From Bacillus sp. B1-b2 (GTDB lineage: Bacteria > Bacillota > Bacilli > Bacillales > Cytobacillaceae): DNA of 64,000 nucleotides. The DNA lies in contig NZ_WEHU01000006.1 of assembly GCF_009183415.1 (NCBI RefSeq), positions 124,001 through 188,000 on the forward strand. The letters run 5' to 3'. A program made the translations under genes and the position numbers. Positions within the stretch are counted from its first letter, which is position 1; each line of letters begins with the position of its first letter. A model generated the notes under the pieces. That model made no database searches and had not been told where the DNA came from. It saw only the letters and a list, made by a program, of their open reading frames with translations. Positions 1-8,423 of this stretch are shown piece by piece.

Positions 1-1526
1 TCAGAAGTTGCCTGTGCCATGCCTGAACTTCCTGCAGCAATTAAAGTACCTCCACTTATATTTAATGTTCCATCATAATCAAGGGAACCATTTCCATCAT
101 TTGTCGGACCGTTAACAATTGTTGTTCCACCTGTAACAACAATTGAACCATTCGAATCTAGTCCGTCCCCACCTGCATTGACTAAAATAGTACCGCCATT
201 GATAGTTAGTAAGGCGTTCCCAGCAGATTCCATTCCCATTCCGCCACCAGTTTCTTTACCACTTGTTCCCTCACTAGCATTAATTCCATCATCACTAGTA
301 GCTAGACTAATATTTCCGTCGTTAATTGTTATTGCAGCAGCTTCTAACCCTTCATAGCTTTTCGTTACATCTACTGACCCTCCTGATATATATACATTGT
401 TTACTGCATCTAATCCATCATCACCAGTAGCAACCGTTATGTCCCCACTCATAATCATGATATTTCCGTCACTCTTCATTCCATCTCCTAAAGCATCTAA
501 GTCATAGGTTCCTCCACCAATAGCAATATCTAGATTTGCTTTAAGACCTCTAGTACTTAGAGTATCCTCTTCTGTTTCCACTTCCTCATTATCTCCCCAA
601 GGCTGACCTCCCATCATGCCTTCTTGAACTTGGACAGTTTCTGGACTACCTCCACCAGCATTTATGTTAAAAGTGCCATTAGCTATATAAAGAGAGGATT
701 CTGCTTGAATGCCATCTGTTCCTGAAGTAATAGTAAAGGTTCCTGATTCAATTGCTACTATCCCTTTTTCTTCATTGGTATTTGTCGATTTAATTCCATC
801 TCCTCCGACTTCCAAATCGAAGGCTCCATCTTTAATAGCCACTAAATCTCTACCTAATATTCCATCATCAACAGCTGTTACTTTAATATTCCCATTTATA
901 ATTCGAAGATCATCTTTTGAAACAATTCCGTTATCATAATTTCCAGTTACCGATAATGTTCCTGTACCATTAATAGTGAGATCATCTTTACTGAAAATGG
1001 GCGCATTAGGTTCTCCAGATCCATCATCTTCTGTATAAGTCTGTCCATCTTCTACTGAATTCTCTGTTCCATCAGCAAGTGTAATAATGGTATTTTCTGC
1101 TTCTTTAATAAAGATAGCCGAAGACTCACTATTTGTTATATCCACTCCATTTAATACTAATTTAACTGTTCCCGTATCAGGAGCATCTACAACTACTTGC
1201 CCATCATTTATTTCGCCACTTAGAACATATACCCCACCAGAGCGAATGGTTACAGTAGAGCCTGATGTCATGATAGATGCCGATTCATCATACGTGATAT
1301 TTTCACCGTCTAATGTAATATAGATGGGATCTTCATTCTCCCATTCTGTTGTTAAATCTTCTTCCTCATAACTAATATTTTCACTAATATATGCGCTAAC
1401 ATTTATATCTTTTAATGTACTTGTATTACTTGTTGTAGAATCACTTGTATCTTCCTTACTGCATGCAAATAAAAAGAGAGTGCAGCAGATAGGTAGAGCA
1501 AGCTTTTTATATTTTGAGAAGTTCAT
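1..1526 (-). CDS. Carbohydrate-binding (Cthe_2159-type) lipoprotein, 3' end outside window
   Basis: Reading the minus strand from an ATG at 1526 (preceded by GGAAAGGGG) gives an uninterrupted frame to the window edge, about 508 residues, so the C-terminus is missing. It opens with a lipoprotein signal: basic MNFSKYKK, a hydrophobic stretch, then the lipobox LFAC, so it is probably a membrane-anchored extracytoplasmic protein. The body is a series of about 20-residue repeats built around phrases such as DDGI, GGD and SGGT, with alternating hydrophobic residues, as expected of a right-handed beta-helix. This pattern matches the Cthe_2159 carbohydrate-binding family (PF14262). Its divergent neighbours encode a VTC-domain protein and a DUF4956 protein, which commonly accompany this family (often also with CotH). 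The ligand is not deducible from sequence. Confidence 0.8.
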   Translation of the reverse strand, partial: MNFSKYKKLALPICCTLFLFACSKEDTSDSTTSNTSTLKDINVSAYISENISYEEEDLTTEWENEDPIYITLDGENITYDESASIMTSGSTVTIRSGGVYVLSGEINDGQVVVDAPDTGTVKLVLNGVDITNSESSAIFIKEAENTIITLADGTENSVEDGQTYTEDDGSGEPNAPIFSKDDLTINGTGTLSVTGNYDNGIVSKDDLRIINGNIKVTAVDDGILGRDLVAIKDGAFDLEVGGDGIKSTNTNEEKGIVAIESGTFTITSGTDGIQAESSLYIANGTFNINAGGGSPETVQVQEGMMGGQPWGDNEEVETEEDTLSTRGLKANLDIAIGGGTYDLDALGDGMKSDGNIMIMSGDITVATGDDGLDAVNNVYISGGSVDVTKSYEGLEAAAITINDGNISLATSDDGINASEGTSGKETGGGMGMESAGNALLTINGGTILVNAGGDGLDSNGSIVVTGGTTIVNGPTNDGNGSLDYDGTLNISGGTLIAAGSSGMAQATS

Positions 1527-1669
1527 TCTAAGTACCCCTTTCCTAACTCTTGCATTCATTATGAAAGAGAAACCTTAATAATTCCTTTAAAAAACATTTA
1601 CAATCCCATATTGAATTCTTTTAGTCAAAATCTCTATAAGATGAAAGAATTTTTCTACGCTACCTTCAC

Positions 1670-1697
1670 TTTACAAAAAATTAATATTAACTTAAAA
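1670..1697 (+). promoter_or_regulatory. 11-bp-periodic TTTACA/TTAATA/TTAAAA hexamers upstream of the VTC gene
   Basis: Hexamers TTTACA (1670), TTAATA (1681) and TTAAAA (1692) follow each other at an exact 11-bp period. That is the spacing of PhoP-box repeats (TTnACA type). Only the first is close to consensus and the DNA is AT-rich, so this is a weak candidate. It is of interest because ppk and ppx in this window carry better examples. Confidence 0.25.
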
Positions 1698-1766
1698 ATC
1701 TTAAGGATAGATTAAGGTTTCTGCGTAATAATGTGTTCAAGCAAGTGAAGGAAAGGAGCATATTAA

Positions 1767-2465
1767 ATGGCAACACTAACTTTAAATGGCCTAAAAGGCA
1801 GAACAGAACTTAAACATGAATTAAATAAAATAGATTGTTTTCTATTAAGAAATAAATTAAAGCATGTAATGGAAGTTGATCCTCATGCTACAAAAGATGG
1901 TAAATACCTCATTCGAAGTGTTTATTTTGATAACTTTGAAAACAAAGCTCTGCAACAAAAAAAAGAGGGTCTCTTAAGTAGAGATAAATTTCGGGTTCGA
2001 CTATATGATTACAATACCACTCTACTTAACTTAGAGAAAAAAAGTAAACGAAATAACATGACCTATAAAGATAAGTGCAGAATTACTGCAGAAGAATATG
2101 AAAAAATCCGTTTAGGAGACATTGAATGGATGGAAAACGACACGAGAGAATTAATTAGAGAATTATATATTCAAATGTATTTATATCAATTAAAACCACT
2201 AACAGTCGTTGATTATGAAAGAGAAGTTTTTATCTATCGACATGGAAATGTAAGAGTCACTTTCGATAGTTCCATAAAAACTAGCTTTCGTAATAATGAT
2301 GTTTTGAATAGAGATTTACCTATGATTGAAACAAATCCAGATATCACCGTTCTCGAGGTTAAATTTGATGAATATCTACCAGAAATCATAAGAAATCTTC
2401 TACAAATTAATGATCGCAGAAAAGGAACTTATTCTAAATATCAAATTAGCAGAATGTATGGTTAA
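1767..2465 (+). CDS. VTC-domain polyphosphate polymerase family protein
   Basis: A 232-residue cytoplasmic protein with the VTC (CYTH-like) fold signature. It has several charged strands that would line a tunnel: RSVYFDN near residue 50, KFRVRLY near 73, an EKKSKR segment near 90, YEREVFIY near 150, VRVTFDSS near 165 and LEVKFDEYLP near 198. In eukaryotic Vtc4 this domain makes polyphosphate from ATP; bacterial stand-alone members are annotated as polyphosphate polymerase-domain proteins but few have been tested. The start is an ATG behind AAAGGAG. It is followed 24 bp later by the DUF4956 membrane protein gene, and the pair probably forms an operon. A membrane-coupled polymerase is inference. 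Confidence 0.85.
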   Translation: MATLTLNGLKGRTELKHELNKIDCFLLRNKLKHVMEVDPHATKDGKYLIRSVYFDNFENKALQQKKEGLLSRDKFRVRLYDYNTTLLNLEKKSKRNNMTYKDKCRITAEEYEKIRLGDIEWMENDTRELIRELYIQMYLYQLKPLTVVDYEREVFIYRHGNVRVTFDSSIKTSFRNNDVLNRDLPMIETNPDITVLEVKFDEYLPEIIRNLLQINDRRKGTYSKYQISRMYG

Positions 2466-2489
2466 TAACAACATTAGGAGGAAATTATA

Positions 2490-3173
2490 ATGAGCAATAT
2501 TAGTTTTGAGGATATATTTAAATCAAGCATTTTAGAGAAAACCAGTAATTTTTCAATAGTGGATTCATTAATAGGACTGTTAGTAGCTTTTGGTGTTGGT
2601 CTATTTATCTACTATGTATATAAAAAGACTTTTTCTGGTGTTATTTATTCCAATACTTTTAATATATCCTTAATAATAATCTCTATGGCAACTGCATTAA
2701 TTATTATCGGTATATCATCTAATGTACTGTTATCACTTGGTATGGTTGGGGCATTATCTATTGTTCGTTTTAGAACACCTATCAAGGATCCAATGGACTT
2801 AGTTTATCTTTTCTGGTCAATCGTATCAGGAATTCTATGTGGAGCAGGTTTTATCATTCTTGTTATTATCGGCGCTATTCTAATTGGATTAGTCTTAATT
2901 CTTTTCACCAACCGTATTAAAGTAGAAAACCCCTATTTATTAGTCGTGAAATATTCAAATGAAACACTAGAAGAAACATTAACTAAAACCATTTCAGAAC
3001 ATGCTAAGAAATTCTCTGTCAAATCAAAATCAGTTATGGCTGGAAATGATTTTGAATTAACCTATGAAATTCGCATAAAAGATAATAATTCTAGCTTTAT
3101 TAACACTATTTCTAAGTTAAATGGAGTGCAATCTGCTATTATGCTTAGCTATGATGGAAACTTTACTGCGTGA
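2490..3173 (+). CDS. DUF4956 family membrane protein
   Basis: A 227-residue integral membrane protein with about four hydrophobic segments between residues 24 and 150, including the conserved DUF4956 stretch around GMVGALSIVRFRTPIKDP. The C-terminal soluble part (about 150-227) looks like a small alpha/beta cytoplasmic domain. Family members are nearly always next to VTC-domain genes, as here (24-bp gap, AGGAGG ribosome site). By analogy with eukaryotic VTC complexes it may anchor the polymerase or pass polymer across the membrane, but that is inference; no biochemical function is established that I know of. Transcription ends at a strong hairpin just downstream. Confidence 0.85.
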   Translation: MSNISFEDIFKSSILEKTSNFSIVDSLIGLLVAFGVGLFIYYVYKKTFSGVIYSNTFNISLIIISMATALIIIGISSNVLLSLGMVGALSIVRFRTPIKDPMDLVYLFWSIVSGILCGAGFIILVIIGAILIGLVLILFTNRIKVENPYLLVVKYSNETLEETLTKTISEHAKKFSVKSKSVMAGNDFELTYEIRIKDNNSSFINTISKLNGVQSAIMLSYDGNFTA

Positions 3174-3181
3174 AAATGGAA

Positions 3182-3222
3182 GGCTATTTAGAGAAAAAAA
3201 TCTCTAAATAGCCTTTTTGTTT
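3182..3222 (+). terminator. Rho-independent terminator after DUF4956 gene
   Basis: A perfect 13-bp inverted repeat (3182-3194 with 3201-3213) closes a six-base A loop and is followed by TTTTT. Confidence 0.9.
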
Positions 3223-3376
3223 CTTTCCACCTATTTTTTAGATTAAATCATACTTATTATTATTGTTATCCCACAAAGTTCTGTATAATTATCCATATAT
3301 ATACCTCATATCTTACATTTCGTTATATATACATAATGTAATGCTATCATTCTTTTAAGAAGGAGATCTATGGAAA

Positions 3377-4513
3377 ATGACAATGCTTCTTGTAGATGAC
3401 AACTCTGTTAATCTATTTGTAATGGAAAAAATACTAAAAAGTGCTGGATATAATGATTGTGTTTCACTCGCTTCAGCAAATGAATTATTTGATTACCTTG
3501 ACCTTCATGGTTCTTCATGCAGAGCAGAATCTGTTGATTTAATCCTTCTAGATATTATGATGCCAGAAATTGATGGTATCGAAGCTTGTAAGCGTATTAA
3601 ACAAGTAGATCGTTTAAAGGATATTCAAATTATTTTTGTGACAGCTTTAGAAGATAAGAACAAACTGGCAGAAGCTTTAGATATAGGTGGTGTAGACTAT
3701 ATCACTAAACCATTGAATAAAGTAGAACTTTTAGCCAGAATTCGAGTAGCTCTTCGTCTTAAAGCAGAGCTTGATTGGCATACTCAACATGAAAAGAAAA
3801 TACAGTTTGAACTGGATTTAGCTACAAATGTGCAGAGAAGCCTGTTAAGCCCACCATTAAATGATCAACAGGTACACTTAGAAGTGTCCTATCTACCGAG
3901 TTTTAATCTAGCAGGCGATATGTATTATTGGCATAAGATCAATGATCATCGCTATGCAGTTATTCTACTGGATATGATGGGCCATGGCATTTCCGCATCC
4001 TTAGTCTGCATGTTTATTTCTTCCGTATTAAGAGAATCAGTAAAACAAATAGTGGAACCAGAACTTGTTATTAAGGAACTGAATCGCTATATGTCTTTAA
4101 TTAAAAATGAGAAAGACGGAATTCCTTTTTATTTCACCGCTATTTATTTAGTCATTGATACGAAGGAAAAAACGGTTGAATATGTAAATGCTGGCCATCC
4201 ATCTGGATTCGCTCTTTTAGATGATGAAAAAGTCGTTCCTTTAGATAAAAGTGGTCATGCTGTCGGATTTTTTGATGAAATGAAGATAACAAAAAGCGTT
4301 ATTTCATACGAAAAAAATGTTCAGATAATCCTCTATACAGACGGTGTATTAGAAGCAATAGGTCCAAATGAAATGGAAGCAGAAAAGAAAATATGTGATA
4401 TTTCTTCTAGAAAATGGGATCATACCACTTGTGTTATTGATCATCTTTTATCAAAAGAGCAGCAAATAGATCAACCTGATGATATGTGCGTGCTATTATT
4501 ACAAACAAAATAA
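3377..4513 (+). CDS. rsbY: Receiver-PP2C serine phosphatase, RsbY type
   Basis: 378 residues. Residues 1-125 form a receiver domain with acidic pocket DD near the start, phosphoacceptor in LILLDIMMPEIDG (about 57), the T of FVTAL and the K of ITKPL. Residues 160-378 form a SpoIIE/RsbU-type PP2C phosphatase with metal-binding aspartates in AGDMYY and DMMGHG. In the B. cereus group RsbY is phosphorylated by hybrid kinase RsbK and dephosphorylates the anti-anti-sigma factor RsbV, releasing sigma-B. The partner kinase and methyltransferase genes lie convergently next door, supporting that identity; rsbV/rsbW/sigB are not in the window. SD AGGAG at 3361 is 11 nt from this ATG. An out-of-frame ATG at 3370 sits nearer but gives only a nine-residue peptide. 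Confidence 0.82.
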   Translation: MTMLLVDDNSVNLFVMEKILKSAGYNDCVSLASANELFDYLDLHGSSCRAESVDLILLDIMMPEIDGIEACKRIKQVDRLKDIQIIFVTALEDKNKLAEALDIGGVDYITKPLNKVELLARIRVALRLKAELDWHTQHEKKIQFELDLATNVQRSLLSPPLNDQQVHLEVSYLPSFNLAGDMYYWHKINDHRYAVILLDMMGHGISASLVCMFISSVLRESVKQIVEPELVIKELNRYMSLIKNEKDGIPFYFTAIYLVIDTKEKTVEYVNAGHPSGFALLDDEKVVPLDKSGHAVGFFDEMKITKSVISYEKNVQIILYTDGVLEAIGPNEMEAEKKICDISSRKWDHTTCVIDHLLSKEQQIDQPDDMCVLLLQTK

Positions 4514-4554
4514 AAAAGCTAGAGCCTCTGTTTATTTAGAGGTTTCTAGCTTTT
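4514..4554. terminator. Bidirectional terminator between rsbY and rsbM
   Basis: Inverted repeat AAAAGCTAGA...TCTAGCTTTT with an inner CCTCT/AGAGG stem. It has A-runs and T-runs on both sides and sits between convergent genes. Confidence 0.85.
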
Positions 4555-4569
4555 CTTATTACGAAAGAG

Positions 4570-5427
4570 TTAATATACCTTCTGATAAATTCTTTCTGCA
4601 CCAACTAGTTCTTGGTATTTAGACATAACCTCCACAAAGCTCAAGGTTTCTTTATCCCCTAGCCCAATAAAACCGTTCTTACTCAGGCTTTCATAAAATA
4701 ATTGATGTACTTGATTTTGTAGAGTTGGATTAAAATAAATTAGAACATTTCTACAAACAATCACATGAAATTCATTAAATGATTGATCTGTTACTAGGTT
4801 ATGCTGAGCAAAGATTATATTCTTTAATAAGTTAGGATGAAAGTAAGCAAATTGATGATCTGTCTTATAATATTCTGAGAAAGCATTTGTTCCACCTGCA
4901 AGCATATAATTTTTTGTATAAGCTTGCATTTTATGCAAAGGAAAAGCACCTTTACTAGCTTTTTCAAGAACATTTTCATTCATGTCTGTAGCATAAATAA
5001 CAGCCTTATCCTTTAATCCTTCTTCTTCTAATAGAATTGCCATAGAATATACTTCTTCACCTGTTGCACAACCAGCATGCCAGATTCTAATTTCATTATA
5101 TTGTTTTAATAAAGGTACTACTTCTTCTCTAAATGCTCGAAAGAAGCTCGGGTTGCGAAACATCTCTGTCACGTTGATGGAAAAATCATTTAAAATCTGA
5201 TATAAGTAGGATTCTTCATGTACGATCTTTTCTAATAATCGAGTAATAGTTGGGATATTATCCATTTTCATTCGATAAAATATTCTACGGTTAATAGATG
5301 CTCGATTATATTGTCTGAAATCAAAACCGGATAAACGGAATACCCCTTCAAGTAGTAAATCTACTTCTAACTCCATATTATCTTGTATATCTACCTCTTG
5401 ATTTATACCTAGAGACGAATAATCCAT
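4570..5427 (-). CDS. rsbM: CheR-type protein methyltransferase, RsbM type
   Basis: 285 residues with a CheR N-terminal helical domain (about 20-85) and a SAM-dependent methyltransferase domain (about 100-280). Visible motifs are the SAM-binding loop HAGCATGEE near 117 and CRNVLIYF near 225, both hallmarks of CheR. The gene lies 10 bp downstream of the hybrid kinase on the same strand, so the two are cotranscribed. In B. cereus the equivalent RsbM methylates RsbK and damps sigma-B signalling; with no chemotaxis genes nearby, that role is more likely than chemoreceptor methylation. Start ATG follows AAGGGGGATAAA. Confidence 0.85.
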   Translation of the reverse strand: MDYSSLGINQEVDIQDNMELEVDLLLEGVFRLSGFDFRQYNRASINRRIFYRMKMDNIPTITRLLEKIVHEESYLYQILNDFSINVTEMFRNPSFFRAFREEVVPLLKQYNEIRIWHAGCATGEEVYSMAILLEEEGLKDKAVIYATDMNENVLEKASKGAFPLHKMQAYTKNYMLAGGTNAFSEYYKTDHQFAYFHPNLLKNIIFAQHNLVTDQSFNEFHVIVCRNVLIYFNPTLQNQVHQLFYESLSKNGFIGLGDKETLSFVEVMSKYQELVGAERIYQKVY

Positions 5428-5437
5428 TTTATCCCCC

Positions 5438-8197
5438 TTATTTCACTAACCAAACTCTTAACACTGAATATAATTGATCTAAGTCTAATGGTTTGCTTAT
5501 ATAATCTGAAGCACCAGCTTCTATACATTTTTCTCGGTCATACTTCATTGCTTTAGCAGTAAGAGCAATTATAGGAATTTCTGTTAAATGCATTGAGTTT
5601 CGAATGATTTTCATTGTGTCATACCCATTCATATTAGGCATCATAATATCCATTAGAATAACATCAAATTCCTGCGATTGTTCTAAAATACTAAGACAGT
5701 CCATCCCATTTTGAGCAACTGTGACTTCCATTCCTAATCTCTCTAAGGTTATTCTTAACGCAAATATATTACGATTGTCATCATCTACTATTAACACATT
5801 TTTCCCTTTAAACTCCTCTTGCTCTTCCTTTAAAGGTAATGTACCTTTTTCAATTGATTCTAAAACTGGAATTTCCTGCTCATCCAGCTGCTCTTCTATA
5901 GTTTCTTCATTTTCCGAAGTAGCTACTTCCATTGTTACCTCTGAGATTCCTTGAGGTAAACTTGGGATAGAAAGAGTAAACTTACTTCCTTTACCTTCCT
6001 CACTACTTAGTGAAATCCATCCACCTAACAACCTTGCAAATTCTCTACAAATGGATAATCCAAGACCAGTTCCACCATATTTACGTACTGTTGCTCCATC
6101 TGCTTGCTGGAATGTTTCAAAGATAAGTTTATGCTTCTCTTTCGGAATACCAATCCCAGTGTCTGTTACGATAATTTCTAGCCAATCACTGCTAATGCTT
6201 TTCATTCCACTAGTTAGTAATTTTTTCTTCTTAACATGTAAGGATACAGATCCTTTTTCCGTAAATTTAAGAGCATTTGATAAAAGATTCTTCAGTATTT
6301 GCTGAAATCTCTTTTCATCTGTATAGACAATTCCATCTAGATCTTTCTCCATTTCTATTTCAAAGCTTACATTCTTTTGATTTGCTACTGGAGCGAATAC
6401 TCTTTCTAATTGAGAAGTAACTTCCTTTATACTTACTTCACTAAAATGTATATCTAGCTTACCTGCTTCCACCTTAGAAAGATCTAGAATATCATTTATT
6501 AAAGATAATAAATCTTTTCCCGAGGAATGAATTACATTAGCAAACTCTGTTTCTTCTGCTGATAGATTATTCGAATCGTTTTCTGCAAGCATTTCAGAGA
6601 GAATTAAAATACTATTTAAGGGTGTTCTAAGCTCATGAGACATATTAGCTAAAAACTCTGATTTATAGTTAGAGTTTTTAATAACTTGTTCCGTTCTCGC
6701 CTCTAATTCTTCTTTTGCCTTCTCTAGCTCTATATTTTTTCCTTCAGCTTCTTTTGAACGTTCTTCCAACTGCTCGTTTGTAGCCATCAGCTCTTCTTTT
6801 TGCATTTGTAATTCTTCCGATTGTGATTGTAATTCCTCTGATTGAGTTTGCAATTCTTCTGATTGGACTTGTAACTCTTCTGTCATGGTTCTGGACTCAT
6901 TTAATAGACGTACAATTTCCATCCTAGTAAGAATACTATTAACCGTAACTCCAAATGAACTAGCTAATTGTTTTATTAAGTCTTGTTCAAGACTTGTAAA
7001 TTCAGTAACAGATGCAAGTTCTGCTACTGCAATAACCTCTTCTTCGAAAAGAATAGGAATAATCATTATACTTCTTGGCAATACTTCCCCAAGTCCTGTA
7101 GATATTAAACGGTAATCCTTTGGAATGTCTTTCATATATAAAACTGTTTTTTCCTTTGCACATTGCCCCATTAAACCTTGGCCAAAGAGGAAATTATCTC
7201 TACCAACTTGATTTTCTCCTTCTGCAAAGGAAGCTACTTTTACATAACTAATTTGATTATGTTGATTATCTTTTATATAAAAAGCTCCAAAATTAGCATC
7301 TGTTTTCTTAGCAATTTCTGAGATAAATAAGTCTGATAGTGTTTCAAGAACAGATATACCCTGAAATTTAGTAACAATGTCTGCTACATTTGATTGTAAC
7401 CAGTTTCGTTCCTCTAAATTATCAAGTAACATATTGGTAGCTTCTGCAAGCTCTTTAATTTCATCATTTGATTTTACCTTAATTCTCGTGCTTATCTCTC
7501 CTGTTGAAGTTGCAATCGTTTGAATAGAGCCCGTAACTTCTTTAATGGTTCTAACAATCGATTTCGAAATTTGATTAGCAATAAGGATGGAACCAACCGA
7601 AATAAGAACTAGTGCTCCAAATAACAACAAGGTTAATTGATTATTTTGACTATCAAGTTGATTTGCTCTTGTGTCGGAAGTTTTTCTTTCGTCGGCTCGA
7701 AAGGAATTAAACTTTTCTTTTATTTGATCCATGTCTTCTCTACCCGGATCTGTTAGGAAGAAATCGTTTATTGCTGCCGTATCATTTTGTTGTTTATATT
7801 CGATAACTGGTTCCCCTGCTGTTTCAATCCAGTGCTCTATATTCACTTTCACTTTCTCTAAATCCGCTAGTTGGCTTTCATCTTGTACTAATTCATATAG
7901 CTTATTATATGTATCATCCCAATTTTCTAAGCCAACATAATAAGGATCCAAGTAGCTCTGTTCACCTGTTATAACATACCCCCGCTGTCCAGATTCCATA
8001 TTTACTATATATTTCTCAATAGCAGTAGTTAGTTCATGAATGTTTGAATCATAGTCAATGATTGAATTTCGTTCCTTCTGCAAGGCTCTTATTTGATCAT
8101 TAAGTATAATTACAGATATTAGCAAACAAAGTACGATAACGATATACCCAAGAATAATCTTAGATCTAATTCCAATTTTCAATTTTGATTGCATCAT
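5438..8197 (-). CDS. rsbK: CHASE3-HAMP-GAF hybrid sensor histidine kinase, RsbK type
   Basis: 919 residues. Order: membrane segment (about 15-32), extracytoplasmic CHASE3 domain (about 40-180), second membrane segment (about 187-208), HAMP (210-265), GAF (280-425), coiled coil with repeated SEELQ heptads (435-500), HisKA with phosphoacceptor His521 in MSHELRTPLN, HATPase with N-box around Asn641 and G-boxes DTGIGIP and GGTGLGLS, and a C-terminal receiver with Asp850 in LMDIMMPNMNG. This is the B. cereus RsbK architecture and it is followed by a CheR-type gene, as rsbM follows rsbK. The glutamate-rich coiled coil (for example Glu440/441) is the likely methylation target. The CHASE3 and GAF inputs (ligand unknown) would feed phosphate to RsbY. 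Confidence 0.85.
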   Translation of the reverse strand: MMQSKLKIGIRSKIILGYIVIVLCLLISVIILNDQIRALQKERNSIIDYDSNIHELTTAIEKYIVNMESGQRGYVITGEQSYLDPYYVGLENWDDTYNKLYELVQDESQLADLEKVKVNIEHWIETAGEPVIEYKQQNDTAAINDFFLTDPGREDMDQIKEKFNSFRADERKTSDTRANQLDSQNNQLTLLLFGALVLISVGSILIANQISKSIVRTIKEVTGSIQTIATSTGEISTRIKVKSNDEIKELAEATNMLLDNLEERNWLQSNVADIVTKFQGISVLETLSDLFISEIAKKTDANFGAFYIKDNQHNQISYVKVASFAEGENQVGRDNFLFGQGLMGQCAKEKTVLYMKDIPKDYRLISTGLGEVLPRSIMIIPILFEEEVIAVAELASVTEFTSLEQDLIKQLASSFGVTVNSILTRMEIVRLLNESRTMTEELQVQSEELQTQSEELQSQSEELQMQKEELMATNEQLEERSKEAEGKNIELEKAKEELEARTEQVIKNSNYKSEFLANMSHELRTPLNSILILSEMLAENDSNNLSAEETEFANVIHSSGKDLLSLINDILDLSKVEAGKLDIHFSEVSIKEVTSQLERVFAPVANQKNVSFEIEMEKDLDGIVYTDEKRFQQILKNLLSNALKFTEKGSVSLHVKKKKLLTSGMKSISSDWLEIIVTDTGIGIPKEKHKLIFETFQQADGATVRKYGGTGLGLSICREFARLLGGWISLSSEEGKGSKFTLSIPSLPQGISEVTMEVATSENEETIEEQLDEQEIPVLESIEKGTLPLKEEQEEFKGKNVLIVDDDNRNIFALRITLERLGMEVTVAQNGMDCLSILEQSQEFDVILMDIMMPNMNGYDTMKIIRNSMHLTEIPIIALTAKAMKYDREKCIEAGASDYISKPLDLDQLYSVLRVWLVK

Positions 8198-8324
8198 TTA
8201 TCCTTCCTTAACTATATTTATATATTAATAGTATAGTATTTAACTAGAAAATGAAATAAACCTGACCATAAAAAAAGAATGCTTTTTGAAAAATGTTGTG
8301 AATATAACAGGTTAAAAACTCATG

Positions 8325-8376
8325 AAAAAACCGAACTTATCGGAGGTTATTAAACTTAACCTAATGATTAGTTCGG
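8325..8376 (-). terminator. Branched terminator downstream of helicase gene
   Basis: On the minus strand CCGAACT pairs with AGTTCGG, enclosing an inner AGGTTA/TAACCT stem, and a TTTTTT run follows. It separates the helicase from the downstream kinase operon. Confidence 0.75.
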
Positions 8377-8423
8377 ACTATTTTAGAAAATAAAAGTCGT
8401 GAGGGACCTTCTAATCAAAGCAC

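Noticed and set aside
709-1323. Two plus-strand frames opposite the beta-helix lipoprotein
   Set aside because: Shadows of the repetitive minus-strand gene, which has a signal peptide, lipobox and ribosome site.
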